64,000 nucleotides of DNA from Flagellimonas spongiicola (GCF_023502425.1 NZ_JAMFMA010000003.1:310001-374000), one strand, 5' to 3'; positions 36,883-45,645 are shown, counted from the stretch's first letter. Translations and numbers: made by a program. Notes: generated by a model from the letters alone, not told the origin.

Positions 36883-39800
36883 TTACTTCTCCGTACCCAG
36901 GATTATTGGTCCGTCAGTGTTACTATGCATCGTGTTTTGAAAGTTGGAAATCTCATTGTTTTTGAATTGATTCCATGCTTGTTGAACGGCTTGCCATTCG
37001 CCATGTAACTTCTCATACACTTCCACGTATTGATTTGCCGGTTTGAAGTCGGCAACAGCAATAGTGCCCGCTAAGTAATTCAATTTTTCCATGAGCATAC
37101 CTGGTAATCGAATCTGATCTTGACCTTTGCCTGTATGCTTTAATTGCAGCATCTTATTCTCAATTTCTGTCGCCGTACTATCCAGTTTTTGAACTTGCTC
37201 AGCTTTATCACCGGAAACAAGAGGAAGCATGTCTTTCAGTTGTCGCCGAATTTTTTCTGCCTCATTCACGGTTTTTGAAATCGCCTCATAATCGCTTCGG
37301 ATTTTATCCAAAAGCTCTTTCTGCGCATCGATGTCACTTGCAGTTCCCTCTGTATTGGGATCCTTCATCAAATTAAAACTCTGACGCTGTACTTCATCAC
37401 CAACTTGAAGACTTACAGTGTAGGTTCCTGGACTCGCCATTAGAGACATAGGTGGCACCAATGATTTCCGGGTTCTTTTTTCTGATAGTTGAATCCAAGG
37501 TGCATATAGGGGTTTGGTCCGTAAAACCAATTTGGTACTTGGGTCTTCCTTAAAGTCCCACCATACACGATTAATTCCCGGTTTCCCTTTATGTTTAAGG
37601 GTTCTAACTGTTTTGCCATCTGCATTGGCGATAACAAGGGAAACGCTGTCTTTTGCTTCTCCCGATTGCCAGTAATGAAGCGATGTACCCGCTGGTGGGT
37701 CATCCCCAAAAGAAGCTTCCTTAAAGAATTGCATTACCATAGAAACCGGCTGTAATCGATATGCATTCTTCGGTTTGAATAAATGCAGGGCAGAATTTTT
37801 CACATCTCCATTAAATTGCTGAAGTGGTGTTACATCATCTAAAATCCAAATTCCACGACCATAGGTGCCCACTACTAAATCATTGAAATGTTCAGGAATG
37901 TCCATCCAATACATAGGGCTAGAGGGTAAATTGGTCATTAGGGATTGCCAATTGGCGCCTTTATCCAAGGAGAAGTACAAGGCATTCTCGGTTCCCAAAT
38001 AGAGCAAATTAGGATTTATTGGATCTTCCTTGATCATGCGACAATAGCTCAATTTTCCACGTTCTATTCCTGCAGTGATTTTTGTCCAACTTTTTCCATA
38101 ATCAGTGGTTCGGTAAACATAGGGGTTAAAATCGCCCATCTCATGGGCGTCCACGGTAAGGTAAGCTGTCCCCTCTGCATGCTTGGAAGCCTCAATATTC
38201 CGCACAGCACCGTAACTTGGCATTGAAGGGATTTTTGCGGTAACATTGCTCCAATTGGTACCATTGTCTTGACTCATATGTACCAACCCATCGTTGGTAC
38301 CGGCCCATAACAGGCCTTGTTTCAATGGGGATTCTTCCAATGCATAAACCACATTGGCATATTCCACCCCAATATTGTCGCCTGTAAGACCTCCTGAAAA
38401 CTGCTGTTTGCTTGGGTCATTAAGGCTTAAATCTGGACTGACGATTTCCCAGTTTTGCCCACCATTGGTTGTTCGATGTACATATTGACTTGCCACATAA
38501 ACGGTGTTGTTGTCATGTGGTGAAATGAGCAATGGGAAAGTCCATTGGAATCTGTATTTGACATCAGCTGCTGGCATACCTGCGGTCAGTTCTGGCCATA
38601 CTTCAACCTGTCTAAATTGCCCTGAATTTTCATTGTAACGTGTAACTACGCCACCTAGTGCACCAAATCCAGATGCACTGGACCAAACGATATTTGGGTC
38701 CGTAGGGTCAGCCGTGGCAAAGCCACTTTCCCCACCACCTACATCATGCCATAGGCCTGTTGGGATAAAACCGCCAAAAAAGCTTTGCATTCTACTTCTA
38801 CTTGGACCTTTCATGGAAGGGCCATCCTGTCTGTTGGTAAGAACGTTGTAAGGTACGGCAGTATCTGTGGTTACATGGTATAACTGCGCTACGGGCAATT
38901 GGACTCTATGCCATGATTTCCCACGGTTATGGCTTATGGATAGGCCACCATCACCTACCACAATCTGTCGGTTACCATTGGTGGGGTCAACCCACATTTC
39001 GTGATGGTCCCAATTGGGTGCTGTTCCTGGGGCTGCAAGTGAGGCTGTTTTACCACCATCGATACTGGTAGCGTATGCGGCAGAAAAGAAATAGATTTCA
39101 TTGGCATTGTCAGGTGATGCCGTACACCTGGTATAATAGGCTCCACGTCCTGTGAGGTCTCTATCTGAATTGATTAATGCAAAGGTATTTCCTCTGTCTT
39201 CGGAACGCCAAAGTTCTCCGGTATTTGTAGGTTCACCGCCCAATGGAATCCCATCTCCTGTTTCAATTAAGGCGTATAATCTTCCTTGTTGGGCAGGAGT
39301 CATTGCCAACGCAATTTTGCCCACTTCACCTTTTGGAAGGCCTTTACTTTTTAATTTTTCCCAGGTTTCGCCACCATCAAGAGATCGATAAATGCCACCA
39401 CCGGGTCCTCCACTTGTGCGTGTCCATGGGCGTATTTCCAAGGACCACATTCCAGCAAAAAGAATCCGAGGATTATAAGGGTCCATAACCAAATCCGAAG
39501 CTCCGGTGCGTTTGTCCACATGAAGTACTTGATTCCAAGTCTTTCCACCATCCGTCGTTTTGTAGATTCCACGCTCTTGTTGTGGGGTATAGCCATGCCC
39601 TAAGGCTGCCACATATGCTACTTCAGGATTTGTGGGATGTACTATGATTCTACTGATTCGTCCTGTGCTTTCCAGACCAAGATGTGTCCAATTGGCTCCG
39701 CCATCAGTTGATCGCCAAACACCGTTTCCTATGGAAACATTTGAACGAATAAAAGATTCACCCGTGCCGGCGTAAACTACTTCAGGTTCACTCGGAGCCA

Positions 39801-40077
39801 AAGCAAGCGCACCAATGGAATGTACCCGTTGTTTATCAAAAACAGGCTTCCAGTTGAGCCCACCATCTACCGTTTTCCAAATGCCCCCAGAGGCAGCACC
39901 TACATAATAGGTCATAGGGTCGCCCGCAGCACCAGTGACAGAAATTATTCGATTACCAATTGGGCCAATATGACGGAATTTCAGTTGATCCATCTGTTTG
40001 GCGGGAAGCTGTTGGGCAGCAACATTAAGGGGGAGGAATAAGATAAAGGCTAGGAAGCCTAGGATAGTTGTTTTCAT
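36883..40077 (-). CDS. Secreted BNR/Asp-box beta-propeller protein (VPS10-like), 1064 aa, second copy
   Basis: Exported protein with a signal peptide ending NVAAQ (about 21). Propeller blades carry many Asp-boxes: TVDGGLNWK, STDGGANWTH, TTDGGKTWNQ, SLDGGETWEK, DKGANWQS. The first 750 residues are propeller, then a beta domain and a helical C-terminus with a predicted coiled coil (about 920-1010). It shares architecture, and by coincidence the exact length, with the protein at 25221-28415 but is clearly diverged. Function is unproven; such proteins are common exported propellers of Bacteroidota. It ends before the strong terminator at 36797-36836. Confidence 0.8.
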   Translation of the reverse strand: MKTTILGFLAFILFLPLNVAAQQLPAKQMDQLKFRHIGPIGNRIISVTGAAGDPMTYYVGAASGGIWKTVDGGLNWKPVFDKQRVHSIGALALAPSEPEVVYAGTGESFIRSNVSIGNGVWRSTDGGANWTHLGLESTGRISRIIVHPTNPEVAYVAALGHGYTPQQERGIYKTTDGGKTWNQVLHVDKRTGASDLVMDPYNPRILFAGMWSLEIRPWTRTSGGPGGGIYRSLDGGETWEKLKSKGLPKGEVGKIALAMTPAQQGRLYALIETGDGIPLGGEPTNTGELWRSEDRGNTFALINSDRDLTGRGAYYTRCTASPDNANEIYFFSAAYATSIDGGKTASLAAPGTAPNWDHHEMWVDPTNGNRQIVVGDGGLSISHNRGKSWHRVQLPVAQLYHVTTDTAVPYNVLTNRQDGPSMKGPSRSRMQSFFGGFIPTGLWHDVGGGESGFATADPTDPNIVWSSASGFGALGGVVTRYNENSGQFRQVEVWPELTAGMPAADVKYRFQWTFPLLISPHDNNTVYVASQYVHRTTNGGQNWEIVSPDLSLNDPSKQQFSGGLTGDNIGVEYANVVYALEESPLKQGLLWAGTNDGLVHMSQDNGTNWSNVTAKIPSMPSYGAVRNIEASKHAEGTAYLTVDAHEMGDFNPYVYRTTDYGKSWTKITAGIERGKLSYCRMIKEDPINPNLLYLGTENALYFSLDKGANWQSLMTNLPSSPMYWMDIPEHFNDLVVGTYGRGIWILDDVTPLQQFNGDVKNSALHLFKPKNAYRLQPVSMVMQFFKEASFGDDPPAGTSLHYWQSGEAKDSVSLVIANADGKTVRTLKHKGKPGINRVWWDFKEDPSTKLVLRTKPLYAPWIQLSEKRTRKSLVPPMSLMASPGTYTVSLQVGDEVQRQSFNLMKDPNTEGTASDIDAQKELLDKIRSDYEAISKTVNEAEKIRRQLKDMLPLVSGDKAEQVQKLDSTATEIENKMLQLKHTGKGQDQIRLPGMLMEKLNYLAGTIAVADFKPANQYVEVYEKLHGEWQAVQQAWNQFKNNEISNFQNTMHSNTDGPIILGTEK

Positions 40078-40318
40078 ATGAGGATGTGTGTCGGTTACAA
40101 TTTCCCTAAGCTAGTAAAAACTAGCATCATACGAAAGCCTTATATGCGAAAAGAACTATCTCTAAACCGTAGTGCTTGTAGTGAGTTCCTGTAAGGATTT
40201 TAATCGTTATAGTTCAAATTGAATAAGTGTAATATTACATTTAATTTTTTAAGCGTGGAGACGTTTTCTCTATCAGTTCAAGTGGTTTATCCAAAAAGGA
40301 ATGTGGAATCCATTTTCT

Positions 40319-40747
40319 TTATTCCGAAAGATTTAATTGCCAAGAAATGCCATATTTATCTTCGCACCATCCAAATTTTTTACCAAATCCGTAATCGCCA
40401 ATGCCTCTGTAATTGTCTAGTGGAACCATAACCTGTCCATCATTTGAAGAAAGTGCTTCGAACAGCGTTTGAATCTGGTCTTCGGTGTCACAGGATACAA
40501 AAATGGAAACTCCAGGAGTAAAAGACCAAGCGTGATCATAATTACTTTCTGAAACCATATATTCTACATCGTTTAAGATAAACACGCCATGTTTAATAAG
40601 TTCGGGTGTTCCTCCAGCCTCTCCTTCTGAGTATTTGATTATGTTTTTTACTTCAGAATTGGGGAAGATGGATACATAGAAATTAATAGCTTCTTCTGCC
40701 TTGCCACAATATTCACCTACAAATGTTAAAAATGTAGTTGTTTTCAT
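40319..40747 (-). CDS. PhnB-like VOC (glyoxalase fold) protein
   Basis: Protein of 142 residues of the vicinal oxygen chelate superfamily, PhnB/3-demethylubiquinone-methyltransferase-like group. Marks: FLTFVGEYCGKAEEAINFYVSIF (N-terminal beta-alpha-beta), GVFILNDVEYMVSES, VSIFVSCDTEDQIQTLFEALS, and GKKFGWCEDKYGISWQL at the end, the characteristic closing strand of this family. No known reaction can be named; these proteins may bind metal and small ligands. It is a stand-alone gene between the second BNR gene and a small exported protein. Confidence 0.8.
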   Translation of the reverse strand: MKTTTFLTFVGEYCGKAEEAINFYVSIFPNSEVKNIIKYSEGEAGGTPELIKHGVFILNDVEYMVSESNYDHAWSFTPGVSIFVSCDTEDQIQTLFEALSSNDGQVMVPLDNYRGIGDYGFGKKFGWCEDKYGISWQLNLSE

Positions 40748-40951
40748 TTTTTCATAAGCTTTGGTTAAATCAAATTTGTCCTGCTTTAAATGTGAAGCTG
40801 TTTTTGAAGTTCTAATTCATGGTCTTAATTTAGTGCTTTTCGATTAGTTTGCTATGTAGATTGGAATGGATTTATGCAAAGGGTTTTTATTCCAACATGA
40901 AAAAACCAAGAGAATAGACTCTGGCCTGCACGCTATTTTCTGTACTATTTT

Positions 40952-41443
40952 TCACTGCGTATTGATAAAAGTATCTTCAAAAAACCTTTTCCACTCTCCG
41001 TCGACCATTTTTTCGCCGTATTCTTGAAAGCCACCATCTGTGGTTCCGGTGAAAAAAAACCGCGTTTTTTCATCACGCCAAACGATAAGTTGTCCACCCT
41101 TAAATTCCGCAGGGTATACTGTTGCACCGTCTTTTGAAAAGCGATGGTAGTAGTATTTCTGGTCTTTTTCATCGTAATTGATAATGGTATGGAGCTGCAA
41201 AAACTCGGTATTCAAATCGATTACCAAAATGGACCTGTCCAAATCGTAAGCTATATTCTCGTAGGCCGCACCTTCTTTGGTAACCACCCCATTGCTAATG
41301 ATTTTTGTAGTACCTACCCATTCTCCGACCAAATAGTTGAGTTGTGCCATCTTTTCTTTGGCTGTAGTTTGTGCGAATAAGGAATGAATCAAGAAAATCA
41401 GTGCGAAAAAACATAGGTGTTTTGAAGCTTTTTGATGGCTCAT
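40952..41443 (-). CDS. Exported lipocalin-like protein of unknown function
   Basis: Protein of 163 residues with a signal peptide ending SLFAQ (about 25). The mature part begins KMAQLNYLVGEWVGTTKI, the opening of small beta-barrel proteins of the DUF1579/THAP4-like heme-binding or DUF6265 kind, and continues with repeated strand-like segments up to GEWKRFFEDTFINTQ. Function is unknown; a role in binding a hydrophobic or heme-like ligand is possible. It is a single gene followed upstream by rluF on the same strand. Confidence 0.6.
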   Translation of the reverse strand: MSHQKASKHLCFFALIFLIHSLFAQTTAKEKMAQLNYLVGEWVGTTKIISNGVVTKEGAAYENIAYDLDRSILVIDLNTEFLQLHTIINYDEKDQKYYYHRFSKDGATVYPAEFKGGQLIVWRDEKTRFFFTGTTDGGFQEYGEKMVDGEWKRFFEDTFINTQ

Positions 41444-41484
41444 AGGTGGTGGTTTAATGCTGGGTCCTGCGATTTTGGTTCGGA

Positions 41485-42222
41485 TTAATTGCTTTCATTT
41501 GTTTTGGATGAACCAACCAATAGTTTTTGTATTTGAATGAGTTCCCCTTTTGTTAAATGGCGCCATTTACCGATGGGAACATCCAAATCAATATTCATGA
41601 TGCGATAACGTTCCAATTTTGAAACCTTGTTCCCAAGATGTTCGCACATCCTTCTGATTTGTCTGTTTAAACCTTGGGTGAGGGTGATTTTAAATTCAAA
41701 TTTACCAACCTGCTCAACAAAACACTTTTTGGTCACCGTTCCCAAGATTGGTACGCCATTGCCCATTTTTTTGATAAACGATTGCGTAATTGGTCGAGTT
41801 ACAGTAACCAGGTATTCCTTTTCATGATTATTCCTGGCGCGAAGAATCTTATTTACAATATCGCCATCATTGGTCAACAGAATTAATCCCTGACTGTCCT
41901 TGTCCAGTCTTCCAATCGGAAAAATACGTTCAGGGTAATTGATAAAATCAATGATATTGTTTTTCTCTCTTTTGGTATCAGTGGTGCAAACAATGCCCCT
42001 AGGTTTGTTGAAGGCAAGGTAAACTAGTTTATCGATCTTGGCGGAAATCAGTTGACCATCCAATCTAATTTCATCACCTGCGGAAACCTTGCTGCCCATT
42101 TCCGCAACCTTGCCGTTTATGGTAACCCGTTTTTGCTCCACAAACTTATCAGCTGCCCTGCGGGAACAATACCCAACTTCACTAAAGTACTTGTTGATGC
42201 GAACTGCATGTTTTTCTCCCAT
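41485..42222 (-). CDS. rluF: 23S rRNA pseudouridine synthase RluF
   Basis: RNA-modifying enzyme of 245 residues, expected to make pseudouridine at position 2604 (2605 also in E. coli) of 23S rRNA. An N-terminal S4 RNA-binding domain ([20 protein letters not shown], about 6-25) precedes the RsuA/RluB-type catalytic domain with [21 protein letters not shown], where the aspartate in GRLDKDS is catalytic, and [14 protein letters not shown]. It is a normal housekeeping gene and marks the chromosomal side of the cassette array: the last attC-like site lies only 85 bp upstream of its start. Confidence 0.93.
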   Translation of the reverse strand: MGEKHAVRINKYFSEVGYCSRRAADKFVEQKRVTINGKVAEMGSKVSAGDEIRLDGQLISAKIDKLVYLAFNKPRGIVCTTDTKREKNNIIDFINYPERIFPIGRLDKDSQGLILLTNDGDIVNKILRARNNHEKEYLVTVTRPITQSFIKKMGNGVPILGTVTKKCFVEQVGKFEFKITLTQGLNRQIRRMCEHLGNKVSKLERYRIMNIDLDVPIGKWRHLTKGELIQIQKLLVGSSKTNESN

Positions 42223-42307
42223 GACTATAAATGATAGTGTATTCGTTTACTATGATTTGGATAAGGATTCATAAATATTAATTTGGTCTTAGGAGAATCG
42301 TTAAAAT

Positions 42308-42376
42308 AGCAACGTTCTGGCTAAAATGTCGTGCAACGGTTAGGTTGGTTGGGCATGCATTTTAGCTCTTGTTGTA
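42308..42376 (-). repeat. attC-like site 3 (distal end of the array)
   Basis: Read on the minus strand: R' TACAAC, 3-4 nt spacer AAGA, L' GCTAAAATG, about 29 nt of loop, L'' CATTTTAGC, 6-nt spacer CAGAAC, R'' GTTGCT. The L boxes pair perfectly over 9 bp. It lies 8 bp past the stop of the cassette 3 gene. Beyond it chromosomal sequence leads into rluF, so it marks the end of the array. The R' flank (GCTACAAC) matches the R'' flank (GTTGCTA) only loosely. Confidence 0.75.
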
Positions 42377-42384
42377 GCACGTTT

Positions 42385-42798
42385 TTATTTTAATATTTTC
42401 TCAATCGAGTCTCTGTCAACCTTCAATCTTTCCAAGATGAATTGGGCAAATCGCTTATTTGATTTTTTGTATTTATCAAAATCATCCATTAGCCCTGAAA
42501 CATAAAGCCGTTCGTTTACAGTCATTCCACCGATTCCATTCAAATCTGGTTTTTCAAGAGCACTCATGATTTTTTGCTGAAGTTCTCTCCATTCTTGTTG
42601 CCTTCTAATTCGAGCAATTATATCTGAGTCCTTATCTCCATGAATGTCTCTCATTTTGTAATCGGCTTCCGCTGGGTTGTCGGGATTGACAAATTGGTTA
42701 ATGCTCAAATTGAATAGAGCCTGACCAAATCGCAGTTCGGGGTCTCGATTCAGTGCTTCTTCGATTGCATTTAAGATTATTCTATGCTCTTTAGTCAT
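42385..42798 (-). CDS. Cassette 3 protein of unknown function
   Basis: Predicted cytoplasmic protein of 137 residues, mostly helical, with LRFGQALFNLSINQFVNPDNP near residues 22-42, an acidic stretch DIHGDKDSDII and a lysine-rich end. I do not recognise a family; similar RFGQALFNL proteins may recur in cassettes but that is an impression. An upstream in-frame ATG at 42838-42840 exists, but the 14 residues it would add are encoded by the L''/R'' boxes of attC-like site 2, so the ATG at 42796-42798 is the likely start. The only gene of its cassette. Confidence 0.6.
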   Translation of the reverse strand: MTKEHRIILNAIEEALNRDPELRFGQALFNLSINQFVNPDNPAEADYKMRDIHGDKDSDIIARIRRQQEWRELQQKIMSALEKPDLNGIGGMTVNERLYVSGLMDDFDKYKKSNKRFAQFILERLKVDRDSIEKILK

Positions 42799-42810
42799 TC
42801 CTGAATGAAA

Positions 42811-42876
42811 CACAACGTTTTGTATAAGAAACGTTGCCATCCCGCAGGGTGGTTATGTTTTTTATACCTTGTTGTA
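42811..42876 (-). repeat. attC-like site 2 (closes the restriction-modification cassette)
   Basis: Minus-strand reading: R' TACAAC, 3-nt spacer AAG, L' GTATAAAAAAC, a loop with a small inner GC-rich hairpin, L'' GTTTCTTATAC, 5-nt spacer AAAAC, R'' GTTGTG. L boxes pair at 10 of 11 positions. It starts 13 bp past the stop of the endonuclease gene. The extended R' (CGGCATACAAC) is complementary, at nine of the first ten bases, to the beginning of its own cassette (GTTGTATACC at 45651-45642), as expected for a circularised cassette. Confidence 0.8.
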
Positions 42877-42889
42877 TGCCGTTTTATTT

Positions 42890-43798
42890 TTAAAAGTATC
42901 CATCAGTTAGTACAGAACCCTCCTCTGGGTCTTCATCATTAAGCATAGATTCAATGTGATTGAGAAACCTTGTAAAGACATTAGCATCATAAGGGTTACT
43001 TTCTAAATAGTTCTTAAAACTATCTGCATTTGCAACTCTGCCTGCCGAAGTTGAGTAATTTTTTCTGATGTTAGAGCTTATTCGTTTAGCCTTTCTCAAA
43101 ATTAATACTTCATCAATGTCTGTTGGTGCTGTACTTACTGGGGTCATGTCTAACCATTCACATAATAGAAAGTATTTTGAACCTGGTATAGCTGTTTTTA
43201 CATCATGTGCAGTTGCATTTGCTTCCTGAAACATTGTTTTATCAAGGTTCGTTTTACATTCTGAGGTTACATAACCTAAGTAGGCATCTTTAGTCTCATA
43301 TTCTGTAAACGTATCATTGTGCGAAGTTCTAATAAACAATTTTTTGGCTATGGCAAAGTCTTGGTCTTTAGTTCTGATTTCAACTCCACCACCTTTTTTA
43401 GTATCATTAAGAGTTGACTTAAAGTACATTGCAGAGAAACACTTTCGAGGACCAAAGACAATAGTATTATTCAAAGATGGAAATTTCTTTGAGGTCAAAT
43501 GAGGTAGAAATTCTTCAATTACGGTATTATCAAGTTTTAATTGTCCTTTCTGTCTGTAGAGAAAATCATTAGGGCTACAGAAGATTAAGTCATAATCTAT
43601 ATAGAACTTGTAATCATTAAATAGTTGAATCAAATCAGGGATTAACGATTCACTATCGTTGTCAATATTTGAAATATCGGCAATCCATTGATTATATTTT
43701 TGAATTGCTTGTTGTAACCTAGGCTTTTCATTTGCTGGTAACTTTTCGTTTTCAAGAGCTGCTTTTAGCTTATCGAGATGAGGAGTTGGTAAACTCAT
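42890..43798 (-). CDS. Bpu10I-family type II restriction endonuclease
   Basis: Protein of 302 residues that resembles the Bpu10I restriction endonuclease family. Recognisable segments: FLYRQKGQLKLDNTVIEEFLP (about 79-99), TKDQDFAIAKKLFI (143-156), YVTSECKTNLDKTMFQEANA (about 177-196), where Glu180-Cys-Lys182 looks like the ExK part of a PD-(D/E)xK nuclease site, and YFLLCEWLDMTP. It should cut DNA lacking the protective methylation of its partner, ATG start 1 nt from the methyltransferase stop. Bpu10I itself reads CCTNAGC with two subunits, but a single R and M gene here suggests a different site. Confidence 0.75.
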   Translation of the reverse strand: MSLPTPHLDKLKAALENEKLPANEKPRLQQAIQKYNQWIADISNIDNDSESLIPDLIQLFNDYKFYIDYDLIFCSPNDFLYRQKGQLKLDNTVIEEFLPHLTSKKFPSLNNTIVFGPRKCFSAMYFKSTLNDTKKGGGVEIRTKDQDFAIAKKLFIRTSHNDTFTEYETKDAYLGYVTSECKTNLDKTMFQEANATAHDVKTAIPGSKYFLLCEWLDMTPVSTAPTDIDEVLILRKAKRISSNIRKNYSTSAGRVANADSFKNYLESNPYDANVFTRFLNHIESMLNDEDPEEGSVLTDGYF

Positions 43799-43799
43799 A

Positions 43800-45008
43800 T
43801 TAATCTTTTGAATATATAATTGATGGTTCTACACTAGTGCCCTTTTGAATAGCTTCTTTCAAATCTTCAAGGCTTTCGTCAGGAGCATATTTTAATGCTT
43901 TTTTCAGGTAATTAATTCCTATTTCTTTTGCTGATTTAATAGATGATTCTTTGAAATTAAAGTCTATTGAAAATCGAAGAATCTCTTCATAAATTTCTAA
44001 TCCAAATTTATTCCTAAACATTCTTGGTTGTTCTCCTACCAATCTAAATCCTAGCAAGTTGGCGACTTCAGTTAGAAGTTTTGCATTAGAAAATGATGTT
44101 TTACGAACAGATGATTCACGTCCAACAATGAAAATGATTTTCGCATCTGGCTTACAAATTCTTTTTAAGTCTTCAAAAACTTGGAAAATGTCCATTGCAT
44201 ATTGAACAACTGTCAAAAATCTATTGGACCTGAACTTTCGATTTGAACCTATTTCTGATTTTGCTACTCTAAGAACATTATATCCTGTAGCTTCTACTGA
44301 CCTCCTATAGTTTTGATGATAATTAAATACGTTTATATATGGAGGAGAAGTAATAACAAAATCTATTGAATTATTCCTGATTTTTGATTTTCGGGCATCT
44401 CCAAGAAATATGTTTATTTCTTTATTAGTCTGAGGTAGGCTTTTAATTTTTGATTTAAGATTTTCCCATGCTACTTGCAATTTTCCGTGCGTTAGCTTTT
44501 TTTGCTCAAAATCTAGCCCTATTATCAATGCATTTATTATTAATCCATTGATTGAATCTTTATTCTCATTTAGAGCTGTTACCAGCTCATTTTTAAGGTC
44601 ATTTAAATCTTTGCCTTGTGCATTATTAAATAAATCCTCAAGTGGGAAATAATCAAGAATGAGGTTTTCAACAAATTCAATTGATGAGTTGAGTATGTCT
44701 CTGTCAATTTGAGTTAATCTATAAATTGAAGCTAAGCCGAAGGCTGCTGGATTTAATTCTGTACCAAAAGCTTTTAAATTAAATAGGGCTGATTCAAGAA
44801 GTAAAGTTCCACTACCACAAAAAGGGTCATACATTACATCATTTTCCCCAGAATAATTCTCAATTAGAGATTCAATTAATTGTGGAGAAAATTGACCTCT
44901 CCAAGCAAAAAGATTACTTCTTTTTTTGTCCGCAATGTCTACCAATTCCTTTGGTAAATCTTCTTCAAGTGATTTCTTTAAAGTTGTATGTTCTTTTATC
45001 TCAAGCAT
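43800..45008 (-). CDS. Site-specific DNA methyltransferase (N4-cytosine/N6-adenine type)
   Basis: Modification methylase of 402 residues. S-adenosylmethionine-binding motif I is DPFCGSGTLLLE (61-72) and the catalytic motif IV is VITSPPYINVFNYHQ (TSPPY at 220-224). Having motif I before motif IV places it in the alpha- or gamma-type arrangement; SPPY is typical for N4-methylcytosine enzymes, though N6-adenine cannot be excluded. It lies in the order controller, methylase, endonuclease, with gaps of 7 and 1 nt, so it would protect the host from the adjacent Bpu10I-like nuclease. All three genes form the main part of cassette 2. Confidence 0.88.
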   Translation of the reverse strand: MLEIKEHTTLKKSLEEDLPKELVDIADKKRSNLFAWRGQFSPQLIESLIENYSGENDVMYDPFCGSGTLLLESALFNLKAFGTELNPAAFGLASIYRLTQIDRDILNSSIEFVENLILDYFPLEDLFNNAQGKDLNDLKNELVTALNENKDSINGLIINALIIGLDFEQKKLTHGKLQVAWENLKSKIKSLPQTNKEINIFLGDARKSKIRNNSIDFVITSPPYINVFNYHQNYRRSVEATGYNVLRVAKSEIGSNRKFRSNRFLTVVQYAMDIFQVFEDLKRICKPDAKIIFIVGRESSVRKTSFSNAKLLTEVANLLGFRLVGEQPRMFRNKFGLEIYEEILRFSIDFNFKESSIKSAKEIGINYLKKALKYAPDESLEDLKEAIQKGTSVEPSIIYSKD

Positions 45009-45015
45009 TCAAGCA

Positions 45016-45225
45016 CTAATTTTTTGTTGAGATTAATAATTCTCTAACGTCTAAATCCAAAACTTTAGCTATTAGAAACAATGTTTCTACCCTTGGTTGC
45101 ATCTCATTTCTGCACCATTTTGATACTGTTGTTCGGTTCATTTCTAATTGGTCAGCTAACCAATTATTAGTTTTTCCTTGTTCAGCTAAAACAGCCTTTA
45201 TTCGGTTGAAAACTTCTTTATCCAT
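45016..45225 (-). CDS. XRE-family controller (C) protein of the restriction-modification system
   Basis: DNA-binding protein of 69 residues, essentially one Cro/C1-type HTH: VLAEQGKTNNWLADQLEMNRTTVSKWCRNE (about 12-41), then a dimerisation helix with LFLIAKVLDLDVRELL. Size and position directly upstream of the methylase and endonuclease fit a C protein that times expression so that methylation precedes cutting. A perfect palindrome and a half-site copy in the upstream region (45289-45349) are its likely operators. An antitoxin-like role is less likely. Confidence 0.85.
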   Translation of the reverse strand: MDKEVFNRIKAVLAEQGKTNNWLADQLEMNRTTVSKWCRNEMQPRVETLFLIAKVLDLDVRELLISTKN

Positions 45226-45248
45226 GATGAATTATTATCGTTCAAAGC

Positions 45249-45256
45249 CAAATGTA
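45249..45256 (-). promoter_or_regulatory. -7 box of the restriction-modification operon
   Basis: Minus-strand TACATTTG matches TAnnTTTG and lies 24 nt before the ATG of the controller gene. A half-site of the controller palindrome, 33 bp upstream, lies where an activator could touch this promoter. Confidence 0.5.
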
Positions 45257-45288
45257 ATGACTTCATTTTTAATGTTAATGGCATTATT

Positions 45289-45349
45289 TTATGCTTTTTA
45301 GTATTCAATTAAATATTTTTAATATCTTTGTTATGCTTTAAAAGCATAA
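45289..45349. promoter_or_regulatory. Likely controller operators: palindrome plus half-site
   Basis: A perfect palindrome, TTATGCTTT-A-AAAGCATAA, occupies 45331-45349. The same half, TTATGCTTT, recurs at 45289-45297, 42 bp or four helical turns away in the same orientation. The palindrome directly follows the plus-strand box TATCTTTG (45323-45330), so protein bound there would block the divergent small ORF; the distal half-site sits upstream of the minus-strand controller promoter. This is the arrangement expected for autoregulated C proteins, but binding is inferred. Confidence 0.6.
45323..45330 (+). promoter_or_regulatory. -7 box of the divergent 66-codon ORF
   Basis: TATCTTTG matches TAnnTTTG exactly, 67 nt before the ATG at 45397, immediately upstream of the palindrome at 45331-45349. 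Confidence 0.45.
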
Positions 45350-45396
45350 AATAAACCTATTAAGGTTTTTTTTGAATATTTTAAAAACATAATATT

Positions 45397-45597
45397 ATGA
45401 GCAAAAGATATACCAAAGCAGATTTAGAAGAAATTGTTTACAGACAACTAGAAAACTTAAATGCTATGCACGATTTATTGAGCATTATGAAAGTCCAAAA
45501 TGATTTAATCCAAAGTATCAACCAAACACTCAGGGAAGAAATCGGTCAATTCAAAGAGCAACAGTTCAAATATCCGACAAGTAGAAATTCGAAGTGA
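45397..45597 (+). CDS. Small divergent ORF in the restriction-modification cassette
   Basis: Predicted protein of 66 residues, charged and helical, with heptad-like spacing of hydrophobic residues between about 15 and 55, so probably a coiled coil; no family recognised. It has its own promoter box and a candidate controller operator at its start, which supports it being a real gene. It reads against the cassette orientation and ends 49 bp before the R'' box of attC-like site 1. Possibly an accessory or regulatory protein of the restriction-modification system. Confidence 0.5.
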   Translation: MSKRYTKADLEEIVYRQLENLNAMHDLLSIMKVQNDLIQSINQTLREEIGQFKEQQFKYPTSRNSK

Positions 45598-45645
45598 TTA
45601 CGGTCCAAATATTTTTAATGAGTGGTTAGTTTTTCCACAATGGTA

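Noticed and set aside
40110-40125. Small inverted repeat GCTAGT/ACTAGC upstream of the second BNR gene.
   Set aside because: Only six base pairs with an A-loop and no supporting context; likely chance.
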